Shown piece after piece: positions 26,883 through 37,585 of a DNA stretch of 64,000 nucleotides. Position 1 is the first letter of the stretch, and the number at the start of each line of letters is the position of its first letter. Made by a program: the position numbers and the translations under genes. The notes under the pieces were generated by a model. It made no database searches. It was not told where the DNA came from and was given only the letters and a program-made list of their open reading frames with translations. Source of the stretch: Herbiconiux moechotypicola (lineage in GTDB: Bacteria; Actinomycetota; Actinomycetes; Actinomycetales; Microbacteriaceae); assembly GCF_024979255.1 (NCBI RefSeq), contig NZ_JANLCN010000013.1:62001-126000 (forward strand). Direction: 5' to 3'.

Positions 26883-26894
26883 CCGGGCGCTTCG
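26848..26894 (+). terminator. Hairpin at the 3' end of the antitoxin-like gene
   Basis: 12-bp perfect stem (CGAAGCGCCCGG / CCGGGCGCTTCG) whose left arm is inside the coding sequence and whose right arm follows the stop. Confidence 0.5.
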
Positions 26895-26948
26895 GGTGAG
26901 GCGCTGAGACCGCTGACCGCGGTCGAGCGGCCGGTCAGGAAGGGAGCG

Positions 26949-27356
26949 TCAGACGCGCACCTCGGGGGCGGTGCCGCCCTGGTACTGCGAGCTGCCGAAG
27001 GCGAGGATCGGGTAGCCGATGAAGGGCAGCGGCCAGAACAGCAGGAAGAAGCCGAACGCTCCGCCGCGGCCGAACTTGCGGGCCACCTCGACGGCGACGA
27101 TGATGCCGATCACGATGTTGACGATCGGGATGATGTACCAGATGAACCACCATCCCGGGCGGCCGGCCACCTTGCACAGGGTCCAGATGTTGTAGAACGG
27201 GATGATCGCGGCCCAGCCGTGCAGGCCGGCCTTCTTGAACGTGCCCCAGTGCCCGATGATGACGAGCACAGCGACGATGAAGCCGAAGAGCCCGGAGACC
27301 GGGTCGAACTGGTAGCTGTACGAGTAGCTGGTCTCGCTGATGGTGGACAGTGACAT
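26949..27356 (-). CDS. DUF5684-type small membrane protein
   Basis: A 135-residue membrane protein with about four hydrophobic segments. The family block GHWGTFKKAGLHGWAAIIPF is followed by YNIWTLCKVAGRPGWW and IIPIVNIVIGIIVAVEVARK. The N-terminus is Ser/Tyr-rich (TSYSYSYQF). Function unknown. AGGGGG lies upstream of the ATG at 27356. It is divergent from the pirin gene. Confidence 0.82.
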   Translation of the reverse strand: MSLSTISETSYSYSYQFDPVSGLFGFIVAVLVIIGHWGTFKKAGLHGWAAIIPFYNIWTLCKVAGRPGWWFIWYIIPIVNIVIGIIVAVEVARKFGRGGAFGFFLLFWPLPFIGYPILAFGSSQYQGGTAPEVRV

Positions 27357-27435
27357 GATGGAGCCCCCTAGGCGTGTGATGGGACGTCGCGAATCGCGCG
27401 CCGGTCCTGAGCCTATTGCAGAATAGGATGCGCCC

Positions 27436-28386
27436 ATGAGCATCCACGTCATCGAAGCCCGCGAGGTGCCGCTCGGCGGCCCGCGCGCGATGACCGTGCA
27501 CCGCACCCTGCCGAGCCGCGAGCGCACCACCATCGGCGCCTGGTGCTTCATCGACCACTATGGCCCGGCCGACGTCTCCGAGACCGGCGGGATGCACGTG
27601 CCACCCCACCCGCACACCGGCCTGCAGACCGTGAGCTGGCTCTTCGACGGCGAGATCGAGCACCGCGATTCCGTGGGCAGCCACGCCTTCGTGCACCCCG
27701 GCACCCTCAACCTCATGACGGCCGGGCACGGCATCTCGCACTCCGAGGTCTCGACCGCAGCCACCCGCATCCTGCACGGCGTGCAGCTCTGGGTCGCCCT
27801 GCCCGACGCTGCCCGCGACACCGCGCCGCACTTCGAGAGCCACGACGCCGCGCGCACCACGGTCGACGACGCGACGGCGGCCGTCTTCGTCGGCTCGTTC
27901 GCGGGCGCCGAGGTCGCGGCCGGTGCCTACTCGCCCCTCGTCGCCGCCGAGCTCGCGCTGCCCGCGGGCGGCGTGGCCGACCTCCCACTGAACCCCGACT
28001 TCGAGTACGGCGTGCTGGTCGACACGGGCCGGGTGCTGCTCGACGGCGACCCGGTGGCGCGCACGGAACTCGCCTATCTCGACACCGGCCGCGCGAGCGT
28101 CCGCGTCACCGCCGGTGTCGAGCCGGTGCGGCTCGTGCTGATCGGCGGCACGCCGTTCGGCGAGAAGCTGCTCATGTGGTGGAACTTCGCGGGCCGCGAC
28201 CACGACGAGATCGTGGCCTTCCGCGAGGAGTGGCGGAAGGAGTCGGGCGCCGAGCCTGGCCTGGCGGATGCGCGGGAGGGCGAACCCGCGAGCCCCCGCT
28301 TCGGCGCGACCGACCACCACTACACGGGCCGCCCGCTCCCCGCACCCGAGCTCCCCGGCGTCAGGCTGCAGCCGCGCTCACGTTGA
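27436..28386 (+). CDS. Pirin family protein
   Basis: A 316-residue bicupin of the pirin family. The N-terminal cupin carries the metal ligands HPHTG (about 57) and GHGISHSEVS (about 98-104, His and Glu). The C-terminal cupin ends with GEKLLMWWNFAGRDHDEIVA (about 240), a strong family signature. Pirins have been linked to quercetin dioxygenase activity or to redox-sensitive regulation; the role here is unknown. It stands alone, divergent from the DUF5684 gene. Confidence 0.93.
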   Translation: MSIHVIEAREVPLGGPRAMTVHRTLPSRERTTIGAWCFIDHYGPADVSETGGMHVPPHPHTGLQTVSWLFDGEIEHRDSVGSHAFVHPGTLNLMTAGHGISHSEVSTAATRILHGVQLWVALPDAARDTAPHFESHDAARTTVDDATAAVFVGSFAGAEVAAGAYSPLVAAELALPAGGVADLPLNPDFEYGVLVDTGRVLLDGDPVARTELAYLDTGRASVRVTAGVEPVRLVLIGGTPFGEKLLMWWNFAGRDHDEIVAFREEWRKESGAEPGLADAREGEPASPRFGATDHHYTGRPLPAPELPGVRLQPRSR

Positions 28387-28392
28387 CGCCAC

Positions 28393-28959
28393 TCAGGCGA
28401 ACACGCCGAGGTGATCGAGCAGGATCTTCGTGCCGATGCCGAGGAGGATCAACCCGCCCACGACCTCGGCCGGCCCGCGGAACCGCAGCCCGGCGCGGTG
28501 CCCCACTAGCATGCCGACAAAGGTCAGCACCAGCGTGGTGAGCCCGATGGTCGCGATCGCGAACACGATCGACACCTCGACGAACGCGAGCGACACGCCC
28601 ACGGCCAGCGCATCGATGCTCGTCGCCACCGCCAGCACGAGCAGCTCCCGCACGTCGAGCCGCGCGTCGATCTCCTTCTCCTCCTGGCGGGAGAAGGCGT
28701 CCCAGAGCATCTTGCCGCCGATGAGCACGAGCAGCCCGAACGCGATCCAGTGGTCGACCGGTTCGATGAAGGCGTAGAGCTGGGTGCCGAGCAGCCAGCC
28801 GATGAGCGGCATCACCGCCTGGAAGGCCCCGAAGGTGACGGCCACGACCAGCGCGCGACGCCAGTCGAAGCGGCGCATCTGCAGCCCCTTGCCGAGCGCC
28901 ACCGCGAAGGCGTCGGCGGAGACGCCGAGCGCGAGCACGAAGACAGACCAGACAGCCAC
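28393..28959 (-). CDS. mntP: Manganese efflux pump MntP
   Basis: A 188-residue, six-helix membrane protein of the MntP (DUF204) family exporting Mn2+. The paired aspartate motifs are visible: ALGVSADAFAVALGKGL (about 10-25) and AVATSIDALAVGVSLAF (about 105-120). It lies 126 nt downstream of the cardiolipin synthase gene on the same strand. I looked for the manganese riboswitch (yybP-ykoY) in that gap and could not support one. Confidence 0.92.
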   Translation of the reverse strand: MAVWSVFVLALGVSADAFAVALGKGLQMRRFDWRRALVVAVTFGAFQAVMPLIGWLLGTQLYAFIEPVDHWIAFGLLVLIGGKMLWDAFSRQEEKEIDARLDVRELLVLAVATSIDALAVGVSLAFVEVSIVFAIATIGLTTLVLTFVGMLVGHRAGLRFRGPAEVVGGLILLGIGTKILLDHLGVFA

Positions 28960-29085
28960 GAGAGAACAGTCTGCCGACCGCTCGGTCGCCCGACCGCCGA
29001 AAAGCCCCGATTGACAGCATTTCGGGCTGCCGAACCCCCAGCTTTCAGGCGACCCGAAACACGGCCCGAACCCCCGGCGCGGCGG

Positions 29086-30558
29086 CTACTGGATGGCCGA
29101 GGTAAGCCGCGCCAGGTTGTCGAGGATCGTCGACCGCAGCGGCTGCTTGTGCCACTCGTCGAGCGTGAGCTCGCGGCTCACCGCGCGGTAGCCGTCTTCG
29201 ATGGCCCGCATCTCCCGCACGAACGAGCGCCCGCGCACCATGAGCGACACCTCCATGTTGAGGCTGAACGAACGCATGTCCATGTTGCTCGACCCGATCA
29301 CCGCCACCTCGTCGTCGATGGTGAAGTGCTTGGAGTGCAGGATGTACGGCGCCTCGTACATGTAGATGCGCACGCCGGCCTGCAGCAGCACCTCGTAGTA
29401 GGAGCGCTGCGCGTGGTACACCAGCGCCTGGTCGCCGATCTCCGACACGAACAGCTGCACCTCCACCCCTCGCTGCGTGGCGGTGGTGATGGCGTACATC
29501 ATCGCGTCGTCGGGCACGAAGTAGGGGCTCGTGATGATGATGCGCTCCTGGGCGCTGTAGAGCAGCGCCAGGAACAGCCGGAGGTTGTTCTCACCCTCGA
29601 ACCCGGGGCCGGAGGGCACCACCTGCATGTCGAGCGCATCCGGCTCGTCGTCGATGATGTCGTCGGTGATGGGCCTGGTCTCGCGCAGCAGCAGCTCGTT
29701 CGACTCGCTGTACCAGTCGGTGATGAAGATCGCGTTGATGCCGGCCACGATCGGGCCCTCGAGCCGCGTCATGAGGTCTTGCCACTTGAGCCCGCGGCGG
29801 ATGTTGCCCTTCTTGTTGTAGCTGCGGTCGACCACGTTCTGCGACCCCATGAAGGCGACCTCGCCGTCGACCACGAGGATCTTGCGGTGGTTGCGCAGGT
29901 CGGGCCGCTGCCACTTGCCCTTGAGGGGCTGCACGGGCAGCATGAAATGCCACTTCACGCCCATCTTCGTAAGCAGCTTCACCGTCTTCTTGAAGCCGGG
30001 GGCCCGCACCGAGGCGATGTGGTCGAGCAGCACCCGCACCGTCACCCCGCGCTTCACGGCGGCTCCGAGGGCGTCGAAGAAGGGGGCGGTGGTCGTGTCG
30101 TACGACAGGATGTAGAACTCGGCGTGCACGTAGCGGTGCGCGTTCTCGATCTCGGCCGTCATCATCCGGATGCTCGCGTCGTAGTCGCCCACCAGGCTGG
30201 CACTATTGCCGCCGACAAGCGGCATGGCGCCGAGCGTGCGGTTGAGCTCCACCACGTTCTTGAACCACGGCGGCCACGGGTGATCGTCGCTGACCTGGTC
30301 GATGCCCTCGGTGGTCTCGATGATGAACTCGTTGATGGCGTGCTGCTTGTCGCGCCGCGACTTGGGGAGCTTGTAGCTGCCGATGAGCAGGAAGAGCAGA
30401 AAGCCCACGTAGGGCAGCACGAAGATGGCCATGAGCCACGCGATGCCGGTGGAGGGGCGGCGGTTGCGCGGCACGACGATCACGGCGGTGATGCGGATGG
30501 CGAGATCGACGAGCACCAGGATGAGCGCCACGAATGCCGCGATGTCCACGCTCGACAC
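29086..30558 (-). CDS. cls: Cardiolipin synthase
   Basis: A 490-residue phospholipase-D superfamily enzyme that makes cardiolipin from two phosphatidylglycerols at the membrane. Two N-terminal membrane helices (ALILVLVDLAIRITAVIV, FVLPYVGFLLFLLIGSYKL) are followed by two HKD motifs, HRKILVVDGEVAFMGSQN (about 225) and HSKHFTIDDEVAVIGSSN (about 410). Full length for the family. Confidence 0.95.
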   Translation of the reverse strand: MSSVDIAAFVALILVLVDLAIRITAVIVVPRNRRPSTGIAWLMAIFVLPYVGFLLFLLIGSYKLPKSRRDKQHAINEFIIETTEGIDQVSDDHPWPPWFKNVVELNRTLGAMPLVGGNSASLVGDYDASIRMMTAEIENAHRYVHAEFYILSYDTTTAPFFDALGAAVKRGVTVRVLLDHIASVRAPGFKKTVKLLTKMGVKWHFMLPVQPLKGKWQRPDLRNHRKILVVDGEVAFMGSQNVVDRSYNKKGNIRRGLKWQDLMTRLEGPIVAGINAIFITDWYSESNELLLRETRPITDDIIDDEPDALDMQVVPSGPGFEGENNLRLFLALLYSAQERIIITSPYFVPDDAMMYAITTATQRGVEVQLFVSEIGDQALVYHAQRSYYEVLLQAGVRIYMYEAPYILHSKHFTIDDEVAVIGSSNMDMRSFSLNMEVSLMVRGRSFVREMRAIEDGYRAVSRELTLDEWHKQPLRSTILDNLARLTSAIQ

Positions 30559-30607
30559 GGTGCCTCCCCCCGGATTCCCCGTGGAACCCTCAGGGATACC
30601 GTATCGG

Positions 30608-30790
30608 TTACTCGGCGGTGCCCTTCGCGGGCGGCAGGCCGAGTCGGGCCCGCTCCTCGCGCTCGATCTTCGCGTGGGCGCGGCGCTCGGTGCGGTCGGC
30701 CCGGATGAGGGCGCGCATGATGAACCAGAACACCAGCCCCACCAGCACGGTCGGGGCCAGTGCGTACACCGCGGGCCAGAAGTCGTCCAT
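30608..30790 (-). CDS. Small single-span membrane protein
   Basis: A 60-residue protein with one membrane helix (YALAPTVLVGLVFWFIMRAL) and a basic cytoplasmic tail rich in Arg/Glu (RADRTERRAHAKIEREERAR). It resembles small actinobacterial membrane proteins near cls. GGAGG precedes the ATG closely; the adjacent GTG at 30793 is an alternative. Confidence 0.72.
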   Translation of the reverse strand: MDDFWPAVYALAPTVLVGLVFWFIMRALIRADRTERRAHAKIEREERARLGLPPAKGTAE

Positions 30791-30806
30791 CACCCTCCAC
30801 GATACG

Positions 30807-31520
30807 TCATCCGACGCGGGCGATCAGCACGCTCACGAGCAGCGCCACGATGACGGTGTTGAACGTGAAGGCGATGATGCTGTAGCTCATCACGACCCTG
30901 CGCATCGGCCGCGAGGTGAGATCGACATCGGAACCACCGAAGGTCGTGCCGATCTGGGCGGCCAAGTAGAGGTAGTCGCCGAACAGCGGCCGGGTCTCGC
31001 CCGGGAACTCCGCTCCCCCGTGCAACTCGTCGTGCCGCGCGATGTGCACGGCGAACGACACCATGGTGACCGCCCAGGAGCCGGCGACCGCCGCGACCGC
31101 GCTCCAGGTGACCAGGGGCGAGGAGGAGACCTGGGGGTTGAGGGCGAGGTAGATCACGGCCAGGATCGCGAAGCTCGATCCCGTGACCGCCCACGAGATC
31201 GCGCCCGCACCGAACGACGCCGCGAGCACCCGCTGCCACCGCTTCGCGGGAGGAGCCGTGCGCCGCAATCGCCTGGCCAGTTCGGTCGAGCCCACGCGAC
31301 CGAACACGACGAGGGTGATCACGATGACGCTCACGCAGTAAGCGCCCCAGAACAGCAGCACCCCGGCCGCGCTGAGCTCGCTCACCCCCACGTCGAAGAG
31401 CCCCAGGGCCACCAGCTGGAGCCCGAAGCCCACCACCACGGCGGGCACCATCGCGACCAGGCTCCGCGGGATGTCATGAGCGAACACGGGCACGCGGCGG
31501 CCCGCTCGAGCGGCGGTCAT
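30807..31520 (-). CDS. DUF1345 membrane protein
   Basis: A 237-residue DUF1345 (PF07077) protein with about six membrane segments. The family motif is GGAEFPGETRPLFGDYLYLA (about 165) with AAQIGTTFGGSDVDLTSRPM following. Function unknown. The ATG at 31520 was preferred over an in-frame start at 31550. It is followed after 16 nt by the small membrane protein gene. Confidence 0.88.
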   Translation of the reverse strand: MTAARAGRRVPVFAHDIPRSLVAMVPAVVVGFGLQLVALGLFDVGVSELSAAGVLLFWGAYCVSVIVITLVVFGRVGSTELARRLRRTAPPAKRWQRVLAASFGAGAISWAVTGSSFAILAVIYLALNPQVSSSPLVTWSAVAAVAGSWAVTMVSFAVHIARHDELHGGAEFPGETRPLFGDYLYLAAQIGTTFGGSDVDLTSRPMRRVVMSYSIIAFTFNTVIVALLVSVLIARVG

Positions 31521-31559
31521 GCGCACGACCGTACCCGGATGCAACGGCACCCGCCGCCA

Positions 31560-31766
31560 CTAGTGGGTGATGATGCCCCAGATCCCCGAACCGAGCAGGT
31601 AGAGCCCGATGGCTCCCACCACCACCCAGATCACCACGCGCGCGGTCGACGGCTTGGTGGAGGGGTCGCCGTCGCCGCGCTCCTCGGCTTTCTTCTGCTG
31701 GTTCTCGCGCTCGGTCTTGCCGGGCTCGAACGGGTCGTCTTTGCGACCGCCACCGAAGAGACTCAT
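31560..31766 (-). CDS. Small tail-anchored membrane protein
   Basis: A 68-residue protein with a polar, charged N-terminal half (GGGRKDDPFEPGKTEREN) and a single C-terminal membrane helix (VVIWVVVGAIGLYLLGSGIW). It lies 15 nt downstream of lysS and is probably co-transcribed. No known function. Confidence 0.72.
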   Translation of the reverse strand: MSLFGGGRKDDPFEPGKTERENQQKKAEERGDGDPSTKPSTARVVIWVVVGAIGLYLLGSGIWGIITH

Positions 31767-31781
31767 CAGTTCACCATCCCG

Positions 31782-33293
<1,512 letters not shown>

Positions 33294-33376
33294 GGTGGGG
33301 TGTCTCTCCTAGAAGTCCCGACAAGCCTAGCCGGGTGGGCCGCTTCTCGGCCCGGATGCCGTCAGCCCGAGCTCGC

Positions 33377-34291
33377 TCAGCCCAGGTAGATGGCGGTGGT
33401 GTCGATGAGCCGGGTGTCGCCCACCTTCGCGGCGATGACGACCCGGGCGCGGCCGCGGTAGTCGTCGTCGACCGGGAGGAAGGTGTCGGGATGCACGACC
33501 GCCAGGTAGTCGAGATCGACGAGCTGCTCGCCCATCGCCGCCGACTGGGCCGCGGCGAGCACCGCGTCGATGCCCCGGTCGGCGGCCGACTCGGCGGCCT
33601 CGAGCACGTGCGGGAGGGTCACCGCGGCACGGCGCTCCCGGGCGTCGAGGAAGCGGTTGCGGCTCGAGAGCGCCAGCTCGTCGCTGTCGCGCACGGTCTC
33701 CACCACCTCCACCCGCACGGGCATGTTCAGCTCGGCCACCATGCGGGTGACCAGGAAGACCTGCTGCGCATCCTTCTCGCCGAACAGCACCACCTGCGGC
33801 CCCACCGCGTTCAGCAGCTTGGCCACCACGGTGAGCACGCCGTCGAAGTGCCCCGGCCGGCTGCGGCCCTCGAACATGCCGCCCACCCGGCCCGCGGTGA
33901 TGCGGGTGGCGATGTCGCCGTGCGGGTAGAGCTCACCCACCTCGGGCGCGAACACGATGTCGGCCCCGCGGCCGGTGAGGATGCGCACATCGGCGTCGAG
34001 GTCGCGCGGGTAGCGCTCGAGGTCGGCGGGGTCGGTGAACTGCAGGGGGTTGACGAAGATCGACACGACCACGACCTCGGCGAGCTCGGCAGCACGCTCC
34101 ACGAGCGCGAGATGGCCGGCGTGCAGAGCCCCCATGGTCGGCACGAGGGCCACACCGGAACGGTCGCCCGCGGCGTCACCGCCTGCTCGCCCGACCCGGG
34201 CCGTGGCGGACTCGATCTCGCGACGCAGCTCGGCCACCGTCGTCACGACGACGGGAGCGTGCGGGGCGAGGGCGTCGGAAGCTTCTGCCAC
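33377..34291 (-). CDS. panC: Pantothenate synthetase
   Basis: A 304-residue PanC joining pantoate and beta-alanine with ATP. Motifs: LVPTMGALHAGHLALV (about 50, HIGH-like), VNPLQFTDPADLERYPRDLD (about 82), FGEKDAQQVFLV (about 170) and SSRNRFLD (about 210, KMSKS equivalent). The GTG start has AAGGAG 5 nt upstream. panD and coaX, usually next to it in actinobacteria, are not here; lysS follows directly. Confidence 0.96.
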   Translation of the reverse strand: MAEASDALAPHAPVVVTTVAELRREIESATARVGRAGGDAAGDRSGVALVPTMGALHAGHLALVERAAELAEVVVVSIFVNPLQFTDPADLERYPRDLDADVRILTGRGADIVFAPEVGELYPHGDIATRITAGRVGGMFEGRSRPGHFDGVLTVVAKLLNAVGPQVVLFGEKDAQQVFLVTRMVAELNMPVRVEVVETVRDSDELALSSRNRFLDARERRAAVTLPHVLEAAESAADRGIDAVLAAAQSAAMGEQLVDLDYLAVVHPDTFLPVDDDYRGRARVVIAAKVGDTRLIDTTAIYLG

Positions 34292-34353
34292 CGGTACTCC
34301 TTAGCTGTGCTCGCGGCCCGCCGAGACGGAACCGCCGCAACGATGCTACCCCG

Positions 34354-35058
34354 TCAGAGCGCGGGGCCGTCGTCGGCGCGAGCCAGCGCGTTCTCCACGG
34401 CGGAGCGCACCAGCGGTGCCAGCAGGCGGCCCGCACCCTCCACGCCCACGGCGCGCAGCATCCCGACCGCCTGATCGACGATCGCGGCCGAGAACCCGCT
34501 CGCGGTCTCGATTGCCTCGGCGTAGGCCGCGCGGTCGGCCTCGGCCACGACGACGGGCTCGCCGCCCATCTCCACCACCAGCGCCTGCGCGATGGGCAGC
34601 ACGGGTGCGGGGGCGGTGACCGCGAAATGCGTGCCGGCCAGCCGCCCCACGTCGACGCTCGTGCCGGTGAACGACATGGCGGGATGCACGGCCAACGGGA
34701 TGACGCCGGCCCGCCGGGCGGGCTCGAACACCTCCACCCCGAACCCGGCCGCGGTGTGGAGGGCGAGCTGCCCCATCTGCCAGGTGCCGGTGTCGGCGAG
34801 TCCGGAGATCAGCGCGGGCAGCTGATCCGAGGGCACGGCGAGCACCACGAGCTCGCTGCGCTCCACGACCTCGGGCACGGTGAGCAGCGGCACCCCGGGC
34901 AGCAGGGCGTCGGCCCGCTCACGGCTCGACTCGGAGATGGCGGCGACACCCACGAGTGCGTGGCCGGCTCCGGCGAGTGCGGCGCCGAGCACGGGGCCCA
35001 CCCGGCCGGCGCCCACGATGCCCACGCCCAGTCGCCCCGATCGCTGGTCAGGTCTCAT
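34354..35058 (-). CDS. DUF2520 Rossmann-fold protein upstream of panC
   Basis: A 234-residue protein with an N-terminal NAD(P)-binding Rossmann fold (VGIVGAGRVGPVLGAALAGA, about 12) and a C-terminal helical DUF2520 domain, the layout of ketopantoate/6-phosphogluconate-type reductases. The usual C-terminal part is complete. It keeps its conserved place next to panC (as Rv3603c in Mycobacterium). A reductase role in pantothenate synthesis is attractive but is inference. It overlaps the PH-domain gene by 11 nt. Confidence 0.85.
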   Translation of the reverse strand: MRPDQRSGRLGVGIVGAGRVGPVLGAALAGAGHALVGVAAISESSRERADALLPGVPLLTVPEVVERSELVVLAVPSDQLPALISGLADTGTWQMGQLALHTAAGFGVEVFEPARRAGVIPLAVHPAMSFTGTSVDVGRLAGTHFAVTAPAPVLPIAQALVVEMGGEPVVVAEADRAAYAEAIETASGFSAAIVDQAVGMLRAVGVEGAGRLLAPLVRSAVENALARADDGPAL

Positions 35059-36583
35059 CCGATCTCCCCCTTTCGTCGTCGGGCCGCTCCGCCCAGCGAT
35101 GGCTGCGGTCGGAGTCGATGGCGATCACCACGGCGGCCGACCACTCCTCGAACTGCTCGCGGGCCACCTCTCTGTCGACGACGGCGAGCTCGGGCCGCAC
35201 CGGCCCCGCCACCGTGTGCACGGTGAGCTCCGCGAGACCCAGCCCGCGACGCACCGGCCCCTGCGATACCCGGATGCTCTGCACCCGCGCCAGCGGAACC
35301 ACCACGAGCCGCCGCCACACGAAGCCGCCCCGCAGCAGCAACGCCGCCTCGCCGCGGGCGAACCCGGTGCGGCGCCACGAGAACGGGCGCAGCAGTCGGG
35401 CGCGACGCGGCGCATCCGTGAACCCCTCCCCGCGCCGAGCGGTGAGGCCGGCGTCGACGAGCCGCCCCGTCTCGGAGCCGGCCATCCCGGGCACGAGCAG
35501 TTCGAGCACCCTGCGAGCATCGTCGATCGTGCCCACCGGCAGCATGGTGGTGCTCGCCTGAGCGGTCGCCTCGCCCGCCGCGCCCGCGCGGTTGATGCGG
35601 ATCATCCACCAGCCCGCCGGCCGCCAGAGGAGCGGCTGACTCACCTCGATGGCGTGGACGCGGCCGGGCGGGAGCGTGTCGTTGTTGGTGGAGAGGAGGC
35701 CCGAGCCCACGCGGATGCCGTCGGGCGTGCCGGCGATGCTGTAGCGCAGGGTCTTCGTGAAGCGGTTGACGTAGTAGCCGATCGCGGCCACCAGCCCCGG
35801 CAGCACGATGAAGGCGAGGAACTCGCGGCGCCCGAGCATCGAGGTGGTGAGCAGCAGCGCCACGGCGAGCACCACCATCACGGTGAAGCCGCTCAGCACG
35901 AGCGAGCCGATCAACCGGCCCGGGGGGATCTTCACGACCGATTCCGGCGCCGCCAGCGAGGGGTCGAGCTCGGGCGCCAGGAGTTCGCGCACACGCTGGT
36001 TGACGATACCCTCGCGCTCACCCGGGGGCGACGGATGTGCGGTGTCGACCTGCGCTTCCGCCGCCCGCGCGCCCGAGGCGAGTCGCAGCACCTCGCCGCG
36101 GAGGGCGTCGGCATCGGCGCCGCCCAGGTAGGCCAGCTGGACCTTCGCATCCTGACCCGCGACGCTGATGTCGACTCGGGCGGTGCCGAACAGGCGCGCG
36201 AAGAACGGCCGGTCGATCGCCACGCCCTGGATGCGGTCGATGCGAGCCCGACGGTGCGTGCGGAACAGCACGCCGCTGCGCACCTCCACCACGTCGTCGC
36301 CGATGCGGAAGGTGTGCAGACGCCAGGAGAGGAAGAACGAGGCGATGCCGAGCAGCAGGAGACCGGCGACGACGAGGGCCGCCCAGCCGAGCTGGCCCCG
36401 CTCATAGGCGGTCTGAAGGGGGTCGCCGGGGAGCTCCGGGGCGCCGAACAGCCAGTCGATGAGGCGTTCGCGGAAGTTCGCCACCACGAAGCCGAGGATG
36501 GCGATGAGCACGATCCCCCCGCGCAGCAGGGGCGTGGCGGGGTGGAGCCGGTGCCAGCCGCCGTCGGCGAGGTCGTGTGTCAC
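35048..36583 (-). CDS. Bacterial PH-domain (bPH2) membrane protein, YdbT type
   Basis: A 511-residue membrane protein with three bPH2 (PF03703) domains between membrane-helix pairs: LIAILGFVVANFRERLIDW and WAALVVAGLLLLGIASFFL at the start, LIGSLVLSGFTVMVVLAVALL in the middle (about 228). PH signatures such as RARIDRIQGVAIDRPFFARL (about 113) and RLLRPFSWRRTGFARGEAAL (about 390) are seen. It pairs with the smaller bPH2 protein next door, like YdbT/YdbS of Bacillus. Starts at GTG. Confidence 0.88.
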   Translation of the reverse strand: MTHDLADGGWHRLHPATPLLRGGIVLIAILGFVVANFRERLIDWLFGAPELPGDPLQTAYERGQLGWAALVVAGLLLLGIASFFLSWRLHTFRIGDDVVEVRSGVLFRTHRRARIDRIQGVAIDRPFFARLFGTARVDISVAGQDAKVQLAYLGGADADALRGEVLRLASGARAAEAQVDTAHPSPPGEREGIVNQRVRELLAPELDPSLAAPESVVKIPPGRLIGSLVLSGFTVMVVLAVALLLTTSMLGRREFLAFIVLPGLVAAIGYYVNRFTKTLRYSIAGTPDGIRVGSGLLSTNNDTLPPGRVHAIEVSQPLLWRPAGWWMIRINRAGAAGEATAQASTTMLPVGTIDDARRVLELLVPGMAGSETGRLVDAGLTARRGEGFTDAPRRARLLRPFSWRRTGFARGEAALLLRGGFVWRRLVVVPLARVQSIRVSQGPVRRGLGLAELTVHTVAGPVRPELAVVDREVAREQFEEWSAAVVIAIDSDRSHRWAERPDDERGRSDET

Positions 36584-36639
36584 CCTCGCGCCCCCGTCAT
36601 TGCAACTCCCCCGTCACCGCATCCGGGGCCGTGGCCGGG

Positions 36640-37128
36640 TCAGAGGCCTGCACGGCGCGACTCCGCGAGGGCGACCAGCCGGTCGCGCAGCTCGGCCGCC
36701 TCGGCCTCGGGCAGCCCGGGGATGGTTACCCCGGTCGAGGCGGCCGCCGTGACGAACTTCAGCTCGGCGAGCCCGAGGGCGCGCGCCACCGGCCCGCGGT
36801 TCACGTCGATGAGCTGCATGCGGCCGTACGGCACGGCCACGACGCGCTGGAACATGATGCCGCGGGTGAACAGCAGGTCGTCGTCGCGCATCCGGTACCC
36901 GATCGCCCGCACGCGGCGCGGCGCAAGTGCCAGCAGCAGCACCGCCACCACGATCGCCACCGCGAGCGCCGGCCAGCCGAACCAGGTGCCGAGCACGATG
37001 AACGGCACTGTGGCCCCACAGAGCACGAGCCCGGTGATGAGGCTGGAGACGAGCTCCACGCCCACGTAGCGTGGGCTCACCCGGCTCCACTCCTGCCCCG
37101 AGATCAACGCCGCCGCCATCGCCGCCAC
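36640..37128 (-). CDS. Bacterial PH-domain (bPH2) membrane protein, YdbS type
   Basis: A 162-residue protein: two membrane helices (SSLITGLVLCGATVPFIVLG, ALAVAIVVAVLLLALA) followed by one bPH2 domain (LLFTRGIMFQRVVAVPYGRM, then DVNRGPVARALGLAELKFVT). It sits 4 nt after the DUF3180 stop and upstream of the larger bPH2 gene. Confidence 0.9.
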   Translation of the reverse strand: MAAMAAALISGQEWSRVSPRYVGVELVSSLITGLVLCGATVPFIVLGTWFGWPALAVAIVVAVLLLALAPRRVRAIGYRMRDDDLLFTRGIMFQRVVAVPYGRMQLIDVNRGPVARALGLAELKFVTAAASTGVTIPGLPEAEAAELRDRLVALAESRRAGL

Positions 37129-37132
37129 CGCC

Positions 37133-37585
37133 TCACTTCGCCTCGGGCTCGTCGGGCGGGAGCGTGCAGAGCCGCTCGGCCACGAGACCGGCCACGAGCA
37201 GCACCGCTCCCGCCACGGCGGTGGCGATGCCCGGCCAGAGCGACCCGGCGTCGGCGATCACCGGGCGGGTGAGCAGGAACGCCAGCACCCCGACCCCGAA
37301 ACCGGCCATCAGCGCACCCACGAGGCTCGACGCCTTCGCGAGCACGACCACCCGCATGGCCCGGAACGGGTCGATGCGCCGGGTCGACGTGCCACGGATG
37401 GCCCGCCGGATGGGGATGGCCAGTGCCAGCACGATGGCGCCGGCCGCCACGAGCGTGATCGCGATGGTGAGCGGCGGGTTCACCACGGCCAGCCCCGCCG
37501 AGGCGAGCGACACCTCCAGCACGAACCCGATGACGACACCGAGCAGCGCGAACAGCACGACCGTCACCGGCCGGGTGTGCCTCAC
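37133..37585 (-). CDS. DUF3180 membrane protein
   Basis: A 150-residue, four-helix membrane protein typical of actinobacteria and always found after folK. The internal cytoplasmic loop FRAMRVVVLAKASSLVGAL is the family mark. The GTG start overlaps the folK stop (GTGA). Function unknown. Confidence 0.9.
   Translation of the reverse strand: MRHTRPVTVVLFALLGVVIGFVLEVSLASAGLAVVNPPLTIAITLVAAGAIVLALAIPIRRAIRGTSTRRIDPFRAMRVVVLAKASSLVGALMAGFGVGVLAFLLTRPVIADAGSLWPGIATAVAGAVLLVAGLVAERLCTLPPDEPEAK

Noticed and set aside
28960-29085. Manganese (yybP-ykoY) riboswitch upstream of mntP
   Set aside because: The gap has CCCGAA-rich repeats but I could not build the conserved three-helix junction or the characteristic loops.
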